64,000 nt of DNA from Streptomyces sp. ISL-100 (GTDB lineage: Bacteria; Actinomycetota; Actinomycetes; Streptomycetales; Streptomycetaceae). Shown here piece after piece: positions 44,037 through 52,814 of this stretch (the stretch's first letter is position 1; every line of letters starts with the position of its first letter). The notes under the pieces were generated by a model. That model was given only the letters and a program-made list of their open reading frames with translations. It did not search any database and was not told the DNA's origin. A program made the translations under genes and the position numbers. Where the stretch lies: contig NZ_JAGGOK010000025.1 in NCBI RefSeq assembly GCF_018614615.1, positions 62,001-126,000 on the forward strand, in the 5' to 3' direction.

Positions 44037-45308
44037 TCAGTCCGTGGGGAGGCCCGGTGCGGGGAAGGCGGCCATGAGGTCGGCGACTTCGGCGCGGATC
44101 GCGGCGAGGGCGTCCTCGTCGCCGGTGCGGGCGGCGGTGACGCCCCGGTCGATCCAGTCGGCGACGGCCGGCATGTGTTCCGTCGCGAGACCGCGCGAGG
44201 TGAGGGAGGGGGTGCCGATGCGGACGCCGGACGGGTCGAACGGCTTCCTCGGGTCGTACGGGACGGTGTTGTAGTTGACGACGATCCCGGCCCGGTCCAG
44301 GGCCTTCGCCGCCACCTTGCCGGGCACATCCTTGGGGGTGAGGTCCATCAGGATCAGGTGGTTGTCGGTGCCGCCCGAGACCAGGTCGAAGCCGCGGGCC
44401 AGCAGGGCCTCGGCGAGCGCCTTGGCGTTGTCGACGACCGCGTGCGCGTAGTCGCGGAAGGAGGGCTGGGCCGCCTCGTGGAGGGCGACGGCGATGGCTG
44501 CGGTGGTCTGGTTGTGCGGGCCGCCCTGGAGGCCCGGGAAGACGGCCTTGTCGATGGCCTTCGCGTGCTCCTCGCGGGACATCAGCATCGCGCCGCGCGG
44601 GCCGCGCAGGGTCTTGTGCGTGGTCGTCGAGATCACGTCGGCGTGCGGGACCGGGGACGGGTGGGCGCCGCCGGCGATGAGGCCTGCGATGTGGGCTACG
44701 TCCGCGACGAGCACGGCGCCGGACTCGCGGGCGATCTCCGCGAAGGCGGCGAAGTCGATGGTGCGAGGGAGAGCGGTGCCACCGCAGAAGATCAGCTTCG
44801 GGCGTTCCTTGAGGGCGAGATCGCGCACCTCGTCGAAGTCGATCAGCCCGGTGTCCTGGCGTACGCCGTACTGGACGCCGCGGAACCACTTTCCGGTGGC
44901 CGAGACACCCCAGCCGTGGGTGAGGTGACCGCCCATCGGGAGGGCCATGCCCATCACGGTGTCGCCGGGCTCGGCGAAGGCGAGGTAGACGGCGAGATTG
45001 GCGGGCGAGCCGGAGTAGGGCTGGACGTTGGCGTGGTCGACGCCGAACAGGGCCTTGGCCCGGGCGGTGGCGAGCCGTTCGACCTGGTCGATGTTCTGCT
45101 GGCCCTCGTAGTAGCGCCGGCCCGCGTAGCCCTCGCTGTACTTGTTCTGCAGCACGGTGCCGGAGGCTTCGAGTACGGCCTGCGAGACGTAGTTCTCGCT
45201 GGGGATCAGGCGCAGGGTGTCGGCCTGCAGCTGTTCCTCGGCTCCGACCAGGGCGGCCAGTTCCGGGTCCGTGGCGGAGAGGGCGGGGTGGCTGAGCGGG
45301 AGAGTCAT
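44037..45308 (-). CDS. glyA: serine hydroxymethyltransferase
   Basis: A 423-residue PLP enzyme interconverting serine and glycine with transfer of a one-carbon unit to tetrahydrofolate. Motifs are IPSENYVSQAVLEASG, NKYSEGYAGRRYYEG, and the PLP lysine in STTTHKTLRGPRG. A ZTP riboswitch-like leader lies upstream (45350-45440), which ties expression to folate/purine starvation. Confidence 0.96.
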   Translation of the reverse strand: MTLPLSHPALSATDPELAALVGAEEQLQADTLRLIPSENYVSQAVLEASGTVLQNKYSEGYAGRRYYEGQQNIDQVERLATARAKALFGVDHANVQPYSGSPANLAVYLAFAEPGDTVMGMALPMGGHLTHGWGVSATGKWFRGVQYGVRQDTGLIDFDEVRDLALKERPKLIFCGGTALPRTIDFAAFAEIARESGAVLVADVAHIAGLIAGGAHPSPVPHADVISTTTHKTLRGPRGAMLMSREEHAKAIDKAVFPGLQGGPHNQTTAAIAVALHEAAQPSFRDYAHAVVDNAKALAEALLARGFDLVSGGTDNHLILMDLTPKDVPGKVAAKALDRAGIVVNYNTVPYDPRKPFDPSGVRIGTPSLTSRGLATEHMPAVADWIDRGVTAARTGDEDALAAIRAEVADLMAAFPAPGLPTD

Positions 45309-45349
45309 CTTGTCCTCCGGGGCGAGCGGTCAGTGTCCGGTCGTGATCC

Positions 45350-45440
45350 CGGGGTGCCCAGGCGGGCGGCACCTCGTGCTTTGTTCCCCGCACGGCTTCC
45401 CCGCGGTCTGTTCCGCGTACGCCAGTCGCCGTGCGTACCC
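45350..45440 (-). ncRNA. ZTP riboswitch (pfl motif) upstream of glyA
   Basis: On the minus strand, the conserved blocks appear in order: CGGCGACTGGCG, then GCGGGGAACAAAGCACGAGG, then GCCGCCCGCCTGGGCACC. The CCGCCTGGGCA block with an upstream GGCGACUGGC is the signature of the pfl/ZTP riboswitch, which senses ZMP/ZTP and controls one-carbon genes. It ends about 45 nt before the glyA start. Confidence 0.85.
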
Positions 45441-45559
45441 GCCACCCTAGCGGCCGCACCGCAAAGCATGGTTTCTTCGTCCGGCATACGAGCGACGATA
45501 GAAAGGGGCACCATCCATGCCCCTCGCCGGATGGATTTGTTTCGACGATCGGAGACCCC

Positions 45560-46768
45560 GTGTCGACCACCCAAGCCGCCCTCGCCTCTGCCGAGGCTCA
45601 CAGCGCACACAACTACCATCCTCTCCCCATCGTCGTGTCGTCGGCGGACGGCGCCTGGATGACCGACATCGAGGGGCGCCGCTACCTCGACATGCTCGCC
45701 GGGTACTCGGCGCTGAACTTCGGCCACTGCAACCGCCGGCTCATTGACGCCGCCAAGGCGCAGCTCGACAGAGTGACGCTGACCTCCCGGGCCTTCCATC
45801 ACGACCGGTTCGCCGAGTTCTGCACGCAGCTCGCCGAGCTCTGCGGCATGGAAATGGTGCTGCCGATGAATACCGGGGCCGAGGCGGTGGAGACAGCCGT
45901 GAAGACGGCCCGCAAGTGGGGCTACAAGGTGAAGGGCGTGCTGGACGGCCGAGCGAAGATTGTGGTCGCGGGAAACAATTTCCACGGCCGTACGACGACG
46001 ATCGTCAGCTTCTCGACCGACCACGAGGCCCGCGCGGACTTCGGCCCGTACACCCCGGGCTTCGAAATCGTCCCGTACGGAGATCTGACCGCGCTGAACG
46101 CCGCGGTGACCGAGAACACCGTGGCCGTGCTGCTCGAACCGATCCAGGGTGAGGCGGGCGTCCTGGTACCGCCGGCCGGATACCTGGCGGGCGTACGGGA
46201 ATTGACCCGCCGGCGGAACGTGCTCTTCATCGCGGACGAGATCCAGTCCGGTCTCGGGCGTACGGGAAAGACCTTCGCCTGCGAGCACGAAGGCGTCGTC
46301 CCCGACATGTACGTCCTGGGCAAGGCGCTCGGCGGCGGCGTGGTGCCGGTGTCCGCCGTCGTGTCGTCGGCCGAGGTGCTGGGGGTGTACAAGCCGGGCG
46401 AGCACGGTTCGACGTTCGGCGGAAACCCGCTGGCCTGCGCGGTGGCGCTGGAGGTCATCGCGATGCTGCGCACCGGCGAGTTCCAGCAGCGCGCCACCGA
46501 GCTCGGCGACCACCTCCACCAGCAGCTGGGCCTGCTGGTGGGCGGCGGCGCGGTGGAGGCGGTGCGCGGCCGCGGGCTGTGGGCGGGCGTCGACATCGCC
46601 CCGTCGCGCGGCACCGGGCGGCAGATCTCCGAGAAGCTGATGGACCGGGGCGTCCTGGTCAAGGACACCCACGGTTCGACCATCCGGATCGCCCCGCCGC
46701 TGGTGATCAGCAAGGAGGACCTGGACTGGGGCCTCGACCAGCTCGGCGCGGTGCTGGCGGGCCAGTAG
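45560..46768 (+). CDS. rocD: ornithine aminotransferase
   Basis: A 402-residue class III PLP aminotransferase converting ornithine to glutamate semialdehyde. Motifs are NTGAEAVETAVKTARKWGY, GNNFHGRTTTIVSFSTD, LLEPIQGEAG, FIADEIQSGLGRTG, and the PLP lysine in VLGKALGGG. The GTG at 45560 has GGAG 5 nt upstream and is preferred over a longer frame. It is divergent from glyA and its riboswitch and is followed by a strong hairpin. Confidence 0.93.
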   Translation: MSTTQAALASAEAHSAHNYHPLPIVVSSADGAWMTDIEGRRYLDMLAGYSALNFGHCNRRLIDAAKAQLDRVTLTSRAFHHDRFAEFCTQLAELCGMEMVLPMNTGAEAVETAVKTARKWGYKVKGVLDGRAKIVVAGNNFHGRTTTIVSFSTDHEARADFGPYTPGFEIVPYGDLTALNAAVTENTVAVLLEPIQGEAGVLVPPAGYLAGVRELTRRRNVLFIADEIQSGLGRTGKTFACEHEGVVPDMYVLGKALGGGVVPVSAVVSSAEVLGVYKPGEHGSTFGGNPLACAVALEVIAMLRTGEFQQRATELGDHLHQQLGLLVGGGAVEAVRGRGLWAGVDIAPSRGTGRQISEKLMDRGVLVKDTHGSTIRIAPPLVISKEDLDWGLDQLGAVLAGQ

Positions 46769-46786
46769 AGACCTGCGCCCTGCGCC

Positions 46787-46818
46787 GTGCGTTCGCTGTG
46801 GCGTCACAGCGAACGCAC
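46787..46818 (+). terminator. terminator hairpin after rocD
   Basis: A 14-bp perfect stem (GTGCGTTCGCTGTG and complement) with the loop GCGT, 18 nt after the rocD stop. There is no U-tract, as is often the case in Streptomyces. The rest of 46819-47044 contains no gene I can support. Confidence 0.75.
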
Positions 46819-47044
46819 GGATGCGGCGGCCGCCAGCGCTGCCTCGACGGCGCGTGTGGGCATGCGAACTCCTGGAGAGTGCGAGGCGCGGCATGGGCGC
46901 CGAGCCTGTTCGGCCCTCCCCCTGGACCTCACCCCGGCCCACGCGAGCAGCATGTCCGTCAGGGCCGCGCGCCGCACGCGGGGTGGCCCATTCGAGCCTG
47001 GCCCGGGCCGCCCCCGGTCCGTCCCGGCCCGCCGCCACCGCCTC

Positions 47045-48244
47045 TCAGAGGATTACGTGCGGCAGGAAGCGGGCGTACTCGTCCGTGATCAGGCCCGAGG
47101 ACTCCCGGATGCCCAGTCCCGCCGCCTCGTCCTCGACGACCCACGCCCCGAGCACCACACGGTTGCCGTCGAAGTCGGGCAAGGGCGCCAACTCCTGGTA
47201 GCAGAAGGGTTGTTCATCCTCCGCGCGAGCGGCAGCCGACTCCGAGCCCGGCTCGTGGATCGTGACGCCGGCGCCCTCGCGGCCAAGCAGCGGCTTGGCG
47301 ACGTATCCGGGCCCGTCGGAGGCGGCGAGCTCGCGCGGGCTGTCGAGATACGCGGCGAGCAGGTTCGGATGGCCGGGGTAGAGCTCCCAGAGGATCGCGA
47401 GCAGCGCCTTGTTGGAGAGCAGCATCTTCCAGGCCGGCTCGATCCAGCAGGTGGTGCCCGAGCCGCCGCCGTTGTCGAGCGTGTTCAGGACGTGCGGCCC
47501 GAAGCGGTCGGTCGTCAGCCACTCCCACGGGTAGAGCTTGAAGCAGCTGCGGATGAAGCGCAGCCGGCCGTCGACGAAGCGGCCCGAGAGCCGGTCCCAG
47601 CCGATCTGTTCGACGGACAGCGCCTCCGTGGCGATCCCGGCCTGCTGGGCCGTCTCGCGCAGGTACGCGACCGTCATCAGGTCCTCGCCGAGCTCGTCGC
47701 CCTCCGAGTGGACGAAGTGCAGCGGCCCGGGCGGCAGCAGCGGTGCCTGGCGCTTCCACGCGTCGACGAGCCGCTCGTGCAGGGAGTTCCACTGGTCTGC
47801 GCCGGGGAAGCGCTCCTCCATCCAGAACCACTGCGGGCTGGCGGCCTCCACCAGCGAGGTGGGGGTGTCGGCGTTGTACTCCAGCATCTTGGCGGGGCCC
47901 GTGCCGTCGTACCGCAGATCGAACCGCCCGTAGATGGAGGGGAGTTCGGCGCGTCGCCGCCAGGAGGTGGCGATCCGCGAGGCCAGTCGCGGGTCCGTGA
48001 TGCCGAGGTCGGCGAAGCGGTCGTGCTCCACGATGTGCGCGGCGGCGGCCAGGCACATGGCGTGCAGTTCCTCGACGACCTCCTCCAGCGCCTCGACCTC
48101 GGGCAGCGAGAATTCGTAGTACGCGCTCTCGTCCCAGTACGGGCGCAGCGACCCGTCCGGGAAGCGGGTCAGCGGGTAGATGAGGCCCTGCTCCTCGACG
48201 GTCTGCTGCCAGCCGGGGCGTGGTTCGATCGTGTGTCGCTTCAT
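47045..48244 (-). CDS. glutathionylspermidine synthase family protein (YgiC-like ATP-grasp)
   Basis: A 399-residue protein matching the GSP synthase-like ATP-grasp fold: ERPGWQQTVEEQGLIYP at the N-terminus, RFDLRYDGTGPAKMLEYNAD with metal/ATP-binding residues, KMLLSNKALLAILWELYPGH, and YVAKPLLGREGAGVTI. Streptomyces does not make glutathionylspermidine, so it probably ligates another acid/amine pair. It is downstream of a small lipoprotein (17 nt gap); the same pairing occurs in ygiB-ygiC of enterobacteria. Confidence 0.85.
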   Translation of the reverse strand: MKRHTIEPRPGWQQTVEEQGLIYPLTRFPDGSLRPYWDESAYYEFSLPEVEALEEVVEELHAMCLAAAAHIVEHDRFADLGITDPRLASRIATSWRRRAELPSIYGRFDLRYDGTGPAKMLEYNADTPTSLVEAASPQWFWMEERFPGADQWNSLHERLVDAWKRQAPLLPPGPLHFVHSEGDELGEDLMTVAYLRETAQQAGIATEALSVEQIGWDRLSGRFVDGRLRFIRSCFKLYPWEWLTTDRFGPHVLNTLDNGGGSGTTCWIEPAWKMLLSNKALLAILWELYPGHPNLLAAYLDSPRELAASDGPGYVAKPLLGREGAGVTIHEPGSESAAARAEDEQPFCYQELAPLPDFDGNRVVLGAWVVEDEAAGLGIRESSGLITDEYARFLPHVIL

Positions 48245-48260
48245 CGGTCCGTCCGGTCCG

Positions 48261-48551
48261 TCAGCCGCCGCCGGAACCGAAGCCGGAGCCGAAGCCGCCC
48301 CGGTCGACCGCGGACTTGTCGAAGCTGCCGTCCGTCACCTTGCCGCTGCTGACGCTGCCGCCGTAGTAGTACCGGCCGGAGCTGCTGGAGCCGTCGTCCT
48401 CGCACTCGTAGTCCGGCAGCACTTCCTGGGTGACCCGATCCACGCACCGCCGGTCCGGCTCCGAGCCGCAGGCGGTGAGCGTCGCCGCGAGCACGCCCAT
48501 GCCGCCGAGCAGGACCGTGCCTGACCTCAGTTTGCGCCGTCGTGCCGCCAT
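48261..48551 (-). CDS. small lipoprotein, YgiB-like
   Basis: A 96-residue lipoprotein with signal LLGGMGVLAATLTAC (lipobox LTAC), a Cys pair in a short region (RRCVDRVTQEVLPDYECEDD) and a Ser/Gly/Tyr-rich tail ending RGGFGSGFGSGGG. The RGGFG end and the downstream GSP-synthase-like gene recall the enterobacterial YgiB/YgiC pair. It may be a substrate or partner of the ligase. Confidence 0.75.
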   Translation of the reverse strand: MAARRRKLRSGTVLLGGMGVLAATLTACGSEPDRRCVDRVTQEVLPDYECEDDGSSSSGRYYYGGSVSSGKVTDGSFDKSAVDRGGFGSGFGSGGG

Positions 48552-48667
48552 GTCCCGGCCCCTCCCCCGTCGTTCGAACAGATTCTCCAGACCGTCCGAC
48601 AGACTAGATGGCCCGCTCCGGCCGCCGGAACCCGGTGCACGATCTCCAACCCCTCTAGAGTCGGTTT

Positions 48668-49531
48668 GTGATCCTTGGGATGATCTGCGCGCTCTCTTCG
48701 GCGGTCTGCATCGGTACGGCCTCCGTGCTCCAGGCCGTCGGGGCCCGCGCCGCGCAGCTCGGCACCGGCAGCGGGGTCGACGTGGCGCTGATGCTGCGCG
48801 CCCTGCGTCAGTGGCGGTACGTCGCCGGTCTCGCCCTCTACGGCCTCAGCTTCGCGCTCCAGATCGTCGCCCTGCTCACCATCCCCATCTACGCCGTCGA
48901 GGCGGCCCAGGCCGCGAGCCTCGCCGTCACCGCCGTGCTCGCCGCCCGCGTGCTGAAGGTCCGCCTCCGAGGTACGGAGTGGGCCGCGGTGACCGTCGTC
49001 TGCGCGGGCCTGGCGATGCTCGGGCTGTCCGTCGGCGCGGACGGCAGGAGCGACGGCCCGCCCGCCCTGCGGTACGCCATGCTCGGCGTCGCCTTCGCCG
49101 TGCTGCTCGCGGGCGCGGCGGCGGGCCGCCTGCCGGGCCGGGCCCGCGCCCTGGTCCTGGGCTTCGGCGCGGGCACCGGCTTCGGGGTGGTGTCGGTCTC
49201 GGTGCGGCTGCTCGACGACCTGGCACCGTCGGCGCTCGTCGCCAATCCGGCCGTGTACGCGCTGCTGCTGGGCGGCGGCACGGCGTTCCTGCTGCTCACG
49301 TCGGCGTTCCAGCGCGGCTCGGTGACCACGGCGACGGCGGGCATGGTGGTCGGCGAGACGATCGGCCCGGCCGTGGTGGGTGTCGTGTGGCTCGGCGACC
49401 GTACGCGGGAGGGCTTGGCGGTGCCGGCGGCCGTGGGCTTCGCGGTGGCGGTGGCGGGCGCGCTGGCCCTGGCCCGGTTCGGCGAGCCCCCGGCGATCGC
49501 GGCGGCGGCGGGGCCGGCCGACGCGCCGTAG
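48668..49531 (+). CDS. EamA/DMT-type multi-span transporter
   Basis: A 287-residue membrane protein with about nine to ten spans (GMICALSSAVCIGTASVLQAVGA, LYGLSFALQIVALLTIPIYAV, GLAVPAAVGFAVAVAGALAL) and the internal pseudo-repeat typical of small drug/metabolite transporters, such as DMT/NIPA-like carriers. The substrate is unknown. It is divergent from the YgiB-like gene across a gap of 116 nt. Confidence 0.8.
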   Translation: MILGMICALSSAVCIGTASVLQAVGARAAQLGTGSGVDVALMLRALRQWRYVAGLALYGLSFALQIVALLTIPIYAVEAAQAASLAVTAVLAARVLKVRLRGTEWAAVTVVCAGLAMLGLSVGADGRSDGPPALRYAMLGVAFAVLLAGAAAGRLPGRARALVLGFGAGTGFGVVSVSVRLLDDLAPSALVANPAVYALLLGGGTAFLLLTSAFQRGSVTTATAGMVVGETIGPAVVGVVWLGDRTREGLAVPAAVGFAVAVAGALALARFGEPPAIAAAAGPADAP

Positions 49532-49941
49532 GAGGCGCTGGGGAACGGCCCTGCGGGGGGCTCGGGAGCGGGGGTGCGTGGGCGCGGGAGCGCGGCGCAC
49601 GTTCCCTGCGGGGCTTTCCCCGACCCGCCCCTTCCCGCTGTGACACTTTGCGGCTCCGCCGCGTGAGGGGCACTGCCCCAGACCCCGCTCCTCAAACGCC
49701 GGAGAGGCTGGAATGCGGCTGGGCCGGGGTTGATCACATCCAGCCCGGCCGACGTTTGAGGCCTTTCGGGAAGGGGCGGGGTGGGGGGAAAGGCCCCTCG
49801 GACGCCCCCCACGCACCAGACCCGCCCGCAGTGGTTTATCGTTCACCCGTGCGTGGAGCGCTGCCGCCGAAAGGTGGCCGCACACGCACCGCCCCGGTCG
49901 GTCCCCCCGTCCGGCCGGGGCTCCCCCTCCCCCACCGACCG
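49532..49941. other. intergenic region with dispersed repeats
   Basis: 410 nt between convergent genes with no supported CDS. It contains the 38-nt repeat copy at 49667-49704 and a related GACGTTTGAGGCC motif near 49750. The region is extremely GC-rich and may act as a bidirectional terminator. Confidence 0.5.
49667..49704. repeat. dispersed 38-nt intergenic repeat, copy 2 (inverted)
   Basis: Starts GGGGCACTGCCCCAGACCCC and ends CGCCGGAG. It is the reverse complement of 39841-39878 with two differences. Both copies are between convergent genes. Confidence 0.8.
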
Positions 49942-51357
49942 TCACGGCAGTGCCCGGCACAGCGCGTCCAGCGCCCCCGCCCACGCGCTGTCCGGCGGCG
50001 TCGCGTACCCGACCACCAGCGCGTCCCGGTCCCGCTCCGCCGACGGATGCCGGAAGCTGCCCACGCCGTCCAGCGCGAGCCCCTGCCACGCCGCCGCCTG
50101 CACCACGGACCGTTCCGTGCCCGCCGGGAGTTCGAGCACCGCGTGCAACCCCGCAGCGATCCCCGTCACCCGTACGTCCGGCGCCCGTTCCGCGAGCGCC
50201 GCCACCAGCTGGTCGCGCCGCCGCCGGTAGCGCAGCCGCATCGAGCGCACATGACGGTCGTACGCCCCCGAGCCGATGAACTCCGCGAGGGTCAGCTGGT
50301 CCAGCGCGCTTGACGCCCAGTCGACCACCCCCTTCGCCGCCGTCACCTCCTCCACCAGTGACTCCGGCAGCACCATCCAGGCCAGCCGCAGCCCCGGCGC
50401 GAGCGACTTGCTCGCGGTCCCCAGGTAGACCACACGCCCGGGATCGAGTCCCTGAAGGGCGCCGACCGGCTGCCGGTCGTAACGGAACTCCCCGTCGTAG
50501 TCGTCCTCCAGGATCAGCCCGCCCGTACCCCGCGCCCAGTCGACGGCCGCCGCGCGCCGGTCCGGATGCAGAGCGACCCCGATCGGAAACTGATGAGCCG
50601 GCGTCAGCAGCACCGCCCCTGTCCCCGCCCCCCGCAGCTCCGTCAGCTCCCCCGTGCGCGATCCGTGCCCGTCGAACCCCAGCGCCGGGGTGCGCAGCCC
50701 AGCCTCCGTGAGCAGGTCCCGGTGGAAGTGGAGACCGTACGACTCCACCGCCACCTCCCGTACGCGCCGCTGCCGCAGCACCTTCGCGATCAGCATCAGC
50801 CCGTGCACGAAGCCGGAGCAGATGACGACGCGGTCCGCCGTGGCCCGCACGCCGCGCGCCCGCGCCAGATACTCGGCGACGGCGGTACGCAGCTCGACTC
50901 GCCCGCGCGGATCGCCGTACCCGAAGGCCTCGTGCGGCGCGGCGGTCAGCGCGCGCCTGGCCGCCTTCAGCCATTCGGCACGCGGAAAGGAGGCGAGGTC
51001 GGGGGCGCCGGGCATGAGGCTGTACGCCGGTTTACGCCGCGCACTGTGCCGCGTCACGGCAGCGGCGGGCGCGGCCTTGTGCGGCGCGGCCACGGCCCGC
51101 TGCGCGACCCGCGTGCCGGAGCCCTGCCGGGCGGTGAGCCAGCCCTCGGCGACGAGTTCGGCGTACGCGTCGGCGACGGTGTTACGAGCGACGCCCAGGT
51201 CGACGGCGAGCGAATGCGAGGACGGCAGCCGCGTCCCGGGGGCCAGCCTGCCCGTACGGACGGCTTCACGCAGGGCGTTCATCAGGCCCGTACGCAGCCC
51301 GGAACCACCCAACTCCACATGCAGGTCAACACCGTAGGTGGCCCATGAATCCGTCAC
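49942..51357 (-). CDS. MocR-family PLP-dependent regulator (PdxR-like)
   Basis: A 471-residue protein with a GntR-type winged helix (TRLPSSHSLAVDLGVARNTVADAY) and a fold-type I aminotransferase domain including LILEDDYDGEFRYDRQP and the PLP lysine in LGTASKSLAPGLRLAW. MocR proteins bind PLP and control adjacent genes. It is divergent from an AhpD-like gene, which is the likely target. Adjacent MocR/carboxymuconolactone-decarboxylase pairs are common in actinobacteria. Confidence 0.9.
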   Translation of the reverse strand: MTDSWATYGVDLHVELGGSGLRTGLMNALREAVRTGRLAPGTRLPSSHSLAVDLGVARNTVADAYAELVAEGWLTARQGSGTRVAQRAVAAPHKAAPAAAVTRHSARRKPAYSLMPGAPDLASFPRAEWLKAARRALTAAPHEAFGYGDPRGRVELRTAVAEYLARARGVRATADRVVICSGFVHGLMLIAKVLRQRRVREVAVESYGLHFHRDLLTEAGLRTPALGFDGHGSRTGELTELRGAGTGAVLLTPAHQFPIGVALHPDRRAAAVDWARGTGGLILEDDYDGEFRYDRQPVGALQGLDPGRVVYLGTASKSLAPGLRLAWMVLPESLVEEVTAAKGVVDWASSALDQLTLAEFIGSGAYDRHVRSMRLRYRRRRDQLVAALAERAPDVRVTGIAAGLHAVLELPAGTERSVVQAAAWQGLALDGVGSFRHPSAERDRDALVVGYATPPDSAWAGALDALCRALP

Positions 51358-51404
51358 GGAAATGGACCATACCGGTGGGCTGTCAGCCCCGTAACGTCGT
51401 CCCT

Positions 51405-51893
51405 ATGAAGATAGACAAGGCCCCCGAACACACCCCCCGCCTGGAGATGGCCAAGCTGGCACCCGAGGTCTACAAGGCCATGGTCACGGTCGACGCCGCC
51501 GCGAAGAAGGGCCTCGACCCGTTCCTGGTCGAGCTGGTCAAGATCCGCGCATCACAGATCAACCACTGCGCCTTCTGCCTCGACATGCACGCCAAGGACG
51601 CGCTTGCCGCCGGCGAGACGATCGAGCGGATCACCCAGCTCGCAGCCTGGGAGGAATCCCGGCACTTCTACACGGAACAGGAAGCCGCTGCGCTCGAACT
51701 CACCGAGGCCGTGACCGTCCTGACGGACGGATTCGTCCCCGACGAGGTGTGGGAAAAGGCGGCCAAGCACTTCGACGACACCCAACTGGCCCACCTGACC
51801 GCCGTCATCACGGTCATCAACGCCTGGAACCGCTTCGCCGTAACGACCCGCATGGTCCCCGGCCACTACACCGCAGGCGCCTTCAAGCACTGA
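51405..51893 (+). CDS. carboxymuconolactone decarboxylase/AhpD-family protein
   Basis: A 162-residue all-helical protein with the redox motif NHCAFCLDMHAKDA (CxxC plus His), as in AhpD-like alkylhydroperoxidase proteins. KIDKAPEHTPRLEMA starts the protein at the ATG 51405. It likely acts in peroxide reduction or thiol chemistry and is probably controlled by the divergent MocR regulator. The 47-nt gap contains GGACCATACCGG, a candidate operator. Confidence 0.88.
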   Translation: MKIDKAPEHTPRLEMAKLAPEVYKAMVTVDAAAKKGLDPFLVELVKIRASQINHCAFCLDMHAKDALAAGETIERITQLAAWEESRHFYTEQEAAALELTEAVTVLTDGFVPDEVWEKAAKHFDDTQLAHLTAVITVINAWNRFAVTTRMVPGHYTAGAFKH

Positions 51894-51906
51894 GCCACAA
51901 CCGCGA

Positions 51907-52380
51907 TCAGAAGTCGCTCCAGAGGTCGGACATCGTCTCGGACATCGTCGCGTACGACATCGCGAAGAAGACGCAGAACGCCACCATCACGGCGCAGAAC
52001 ACCACCGCGAACACCGCACCGGCCGTCGCCCGCACCGCACTCGACGGCGGCTGCGCGGTGGCCCGGTCCGGGCAGCCCGCAGGGTAATGGACAGGCACGA
52101 TGTCCCCCTCGACGATCGTGCCGGGACCGTTCGTCTCCTCGAATCGCACGGGTGCGGCGCCGCCGGGCACCGTGAACTCGTACACGTGATGCAGGGTCGT
52201 GCGAGTCCCGCTGTCCCCGCCGCTGCGCGTCGTCGTATACGTACGCAGGCACCGCGCCTCAGCGGTGAGCCCACTGCGCCACGCCTCGCGCAGCCGCAGC
52301 AACGAGACGACGGTCTTGGCAGCCATGAGCACGGCGACGGCCGCGATCAGCGCGGGTACGGCGTAGAACATGAAGTCCAT
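51907..52380 (-). CDS. DUF3592-like membrane protein
   Basis: A 157-residue protein with an N-terminal helix (FMFYAVPALIAAVAVLMAA), a central beta domain of about 70 residues (AEARCLRTYTTTRSGGDSGT ... HVYEFTVPGG ... VPVHYPAGCPDRA) and a C-terminal helix (AGAVFAVVFCAVMVAFCVFF). This layout matches DUF3592. MDFMFY at 52380 with GGGGGA upstream is chosen as start. Function unknown. Confidence 0.75.
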   Translation of the reverse strand: MDFMFYAVPALIAAVAVLMAAKTVVSLLRLREAWRSGLTAEARCLRTYTTTRSGGDSGTRTTLHHVYEFTVPGGAAPVRFEETNGPGTIVEGDIVPVHYPAGCPDRATAQPPSSAVRATAGAVFAVVFCAVMVAFCVFFAMSYATMSETMSDLWSDF

Positions 52381-52419
52381 CGGTGATTCCCCCGTTGTGG
52401 GCAAGTAGCCCTTAAGCGC

Positions 52420-52617
52420 TCACTCCTGCTCTGCCCGTACATGATGTACGTGACGTATGAGCGCCGTAAGCCCGGCCCGGTTGATCGACAGCACCTGGGA
52501 CGGCTCGTCGCTCTCGCGCAGGCGGATCACGCCGTCGGCGGCAGCAACCTCAACGCACTCGTTACCATCGGCTCCACCGGAGAAGGACGACTTCTGCCAG
52601 TAAACAGCGGCGGTCAC
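52420..52617 (-). CDS. DUF397 domain protein
   Basis: A 65-residue protein with the DUF397 signature WQKSSFSGGADGNECVEVA and IRLRESDEPS. These tiny proteins pair with DUF5753 XRE regulators and are thought to be antagonists or partners of them in Streptomyces development. It overlaps the preceding DUF397 gene by 4 nt. Confidence 0.92.
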   Translation of the reverse strand: MTAAVYWQKSSFSGGADGNECVEVAAADGVIRLRESDEPSQVLSINRAGLTALIRHVHHVRAEQE

Positions 52618-52805
52618 GGCTGCTCCGCCCGTACGCGACGTATCAAGGCCGCGATCCCGTCGCGGGTGACCGACAGGACCTGGGCCGGTTCGTCGCTTTC
52701 ACGGAGCCAGATGCCGCTCTGCGAGCTGGCCAGCTCCACACAGCTGTCACCGTCGCCTCCGCCAGAGAAGGAAGACTTCTGCCACTGAACAGACTTGCTG
52801 GTCAT
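52614..52805 (-). CDS. DUF397 domain protein
   Basis: A 63-residue paralog of the next gene (WQKSSFSGGGDGDSCVELA, IWLRESDEPAQVL). It is 9 nt downstream of the XRE regulator, so XRE-DUF397-DUF397 forms one operon. Confidence 0.92.
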   Translation of the reverse strand: MTSKSVQWQKSSFSGGGDGDSCVELASSQSGIWLRESDEPAQVLSVTRDGIAALIRRVRAEQP

Positions 52806-52814
52806 GCTGATGCC

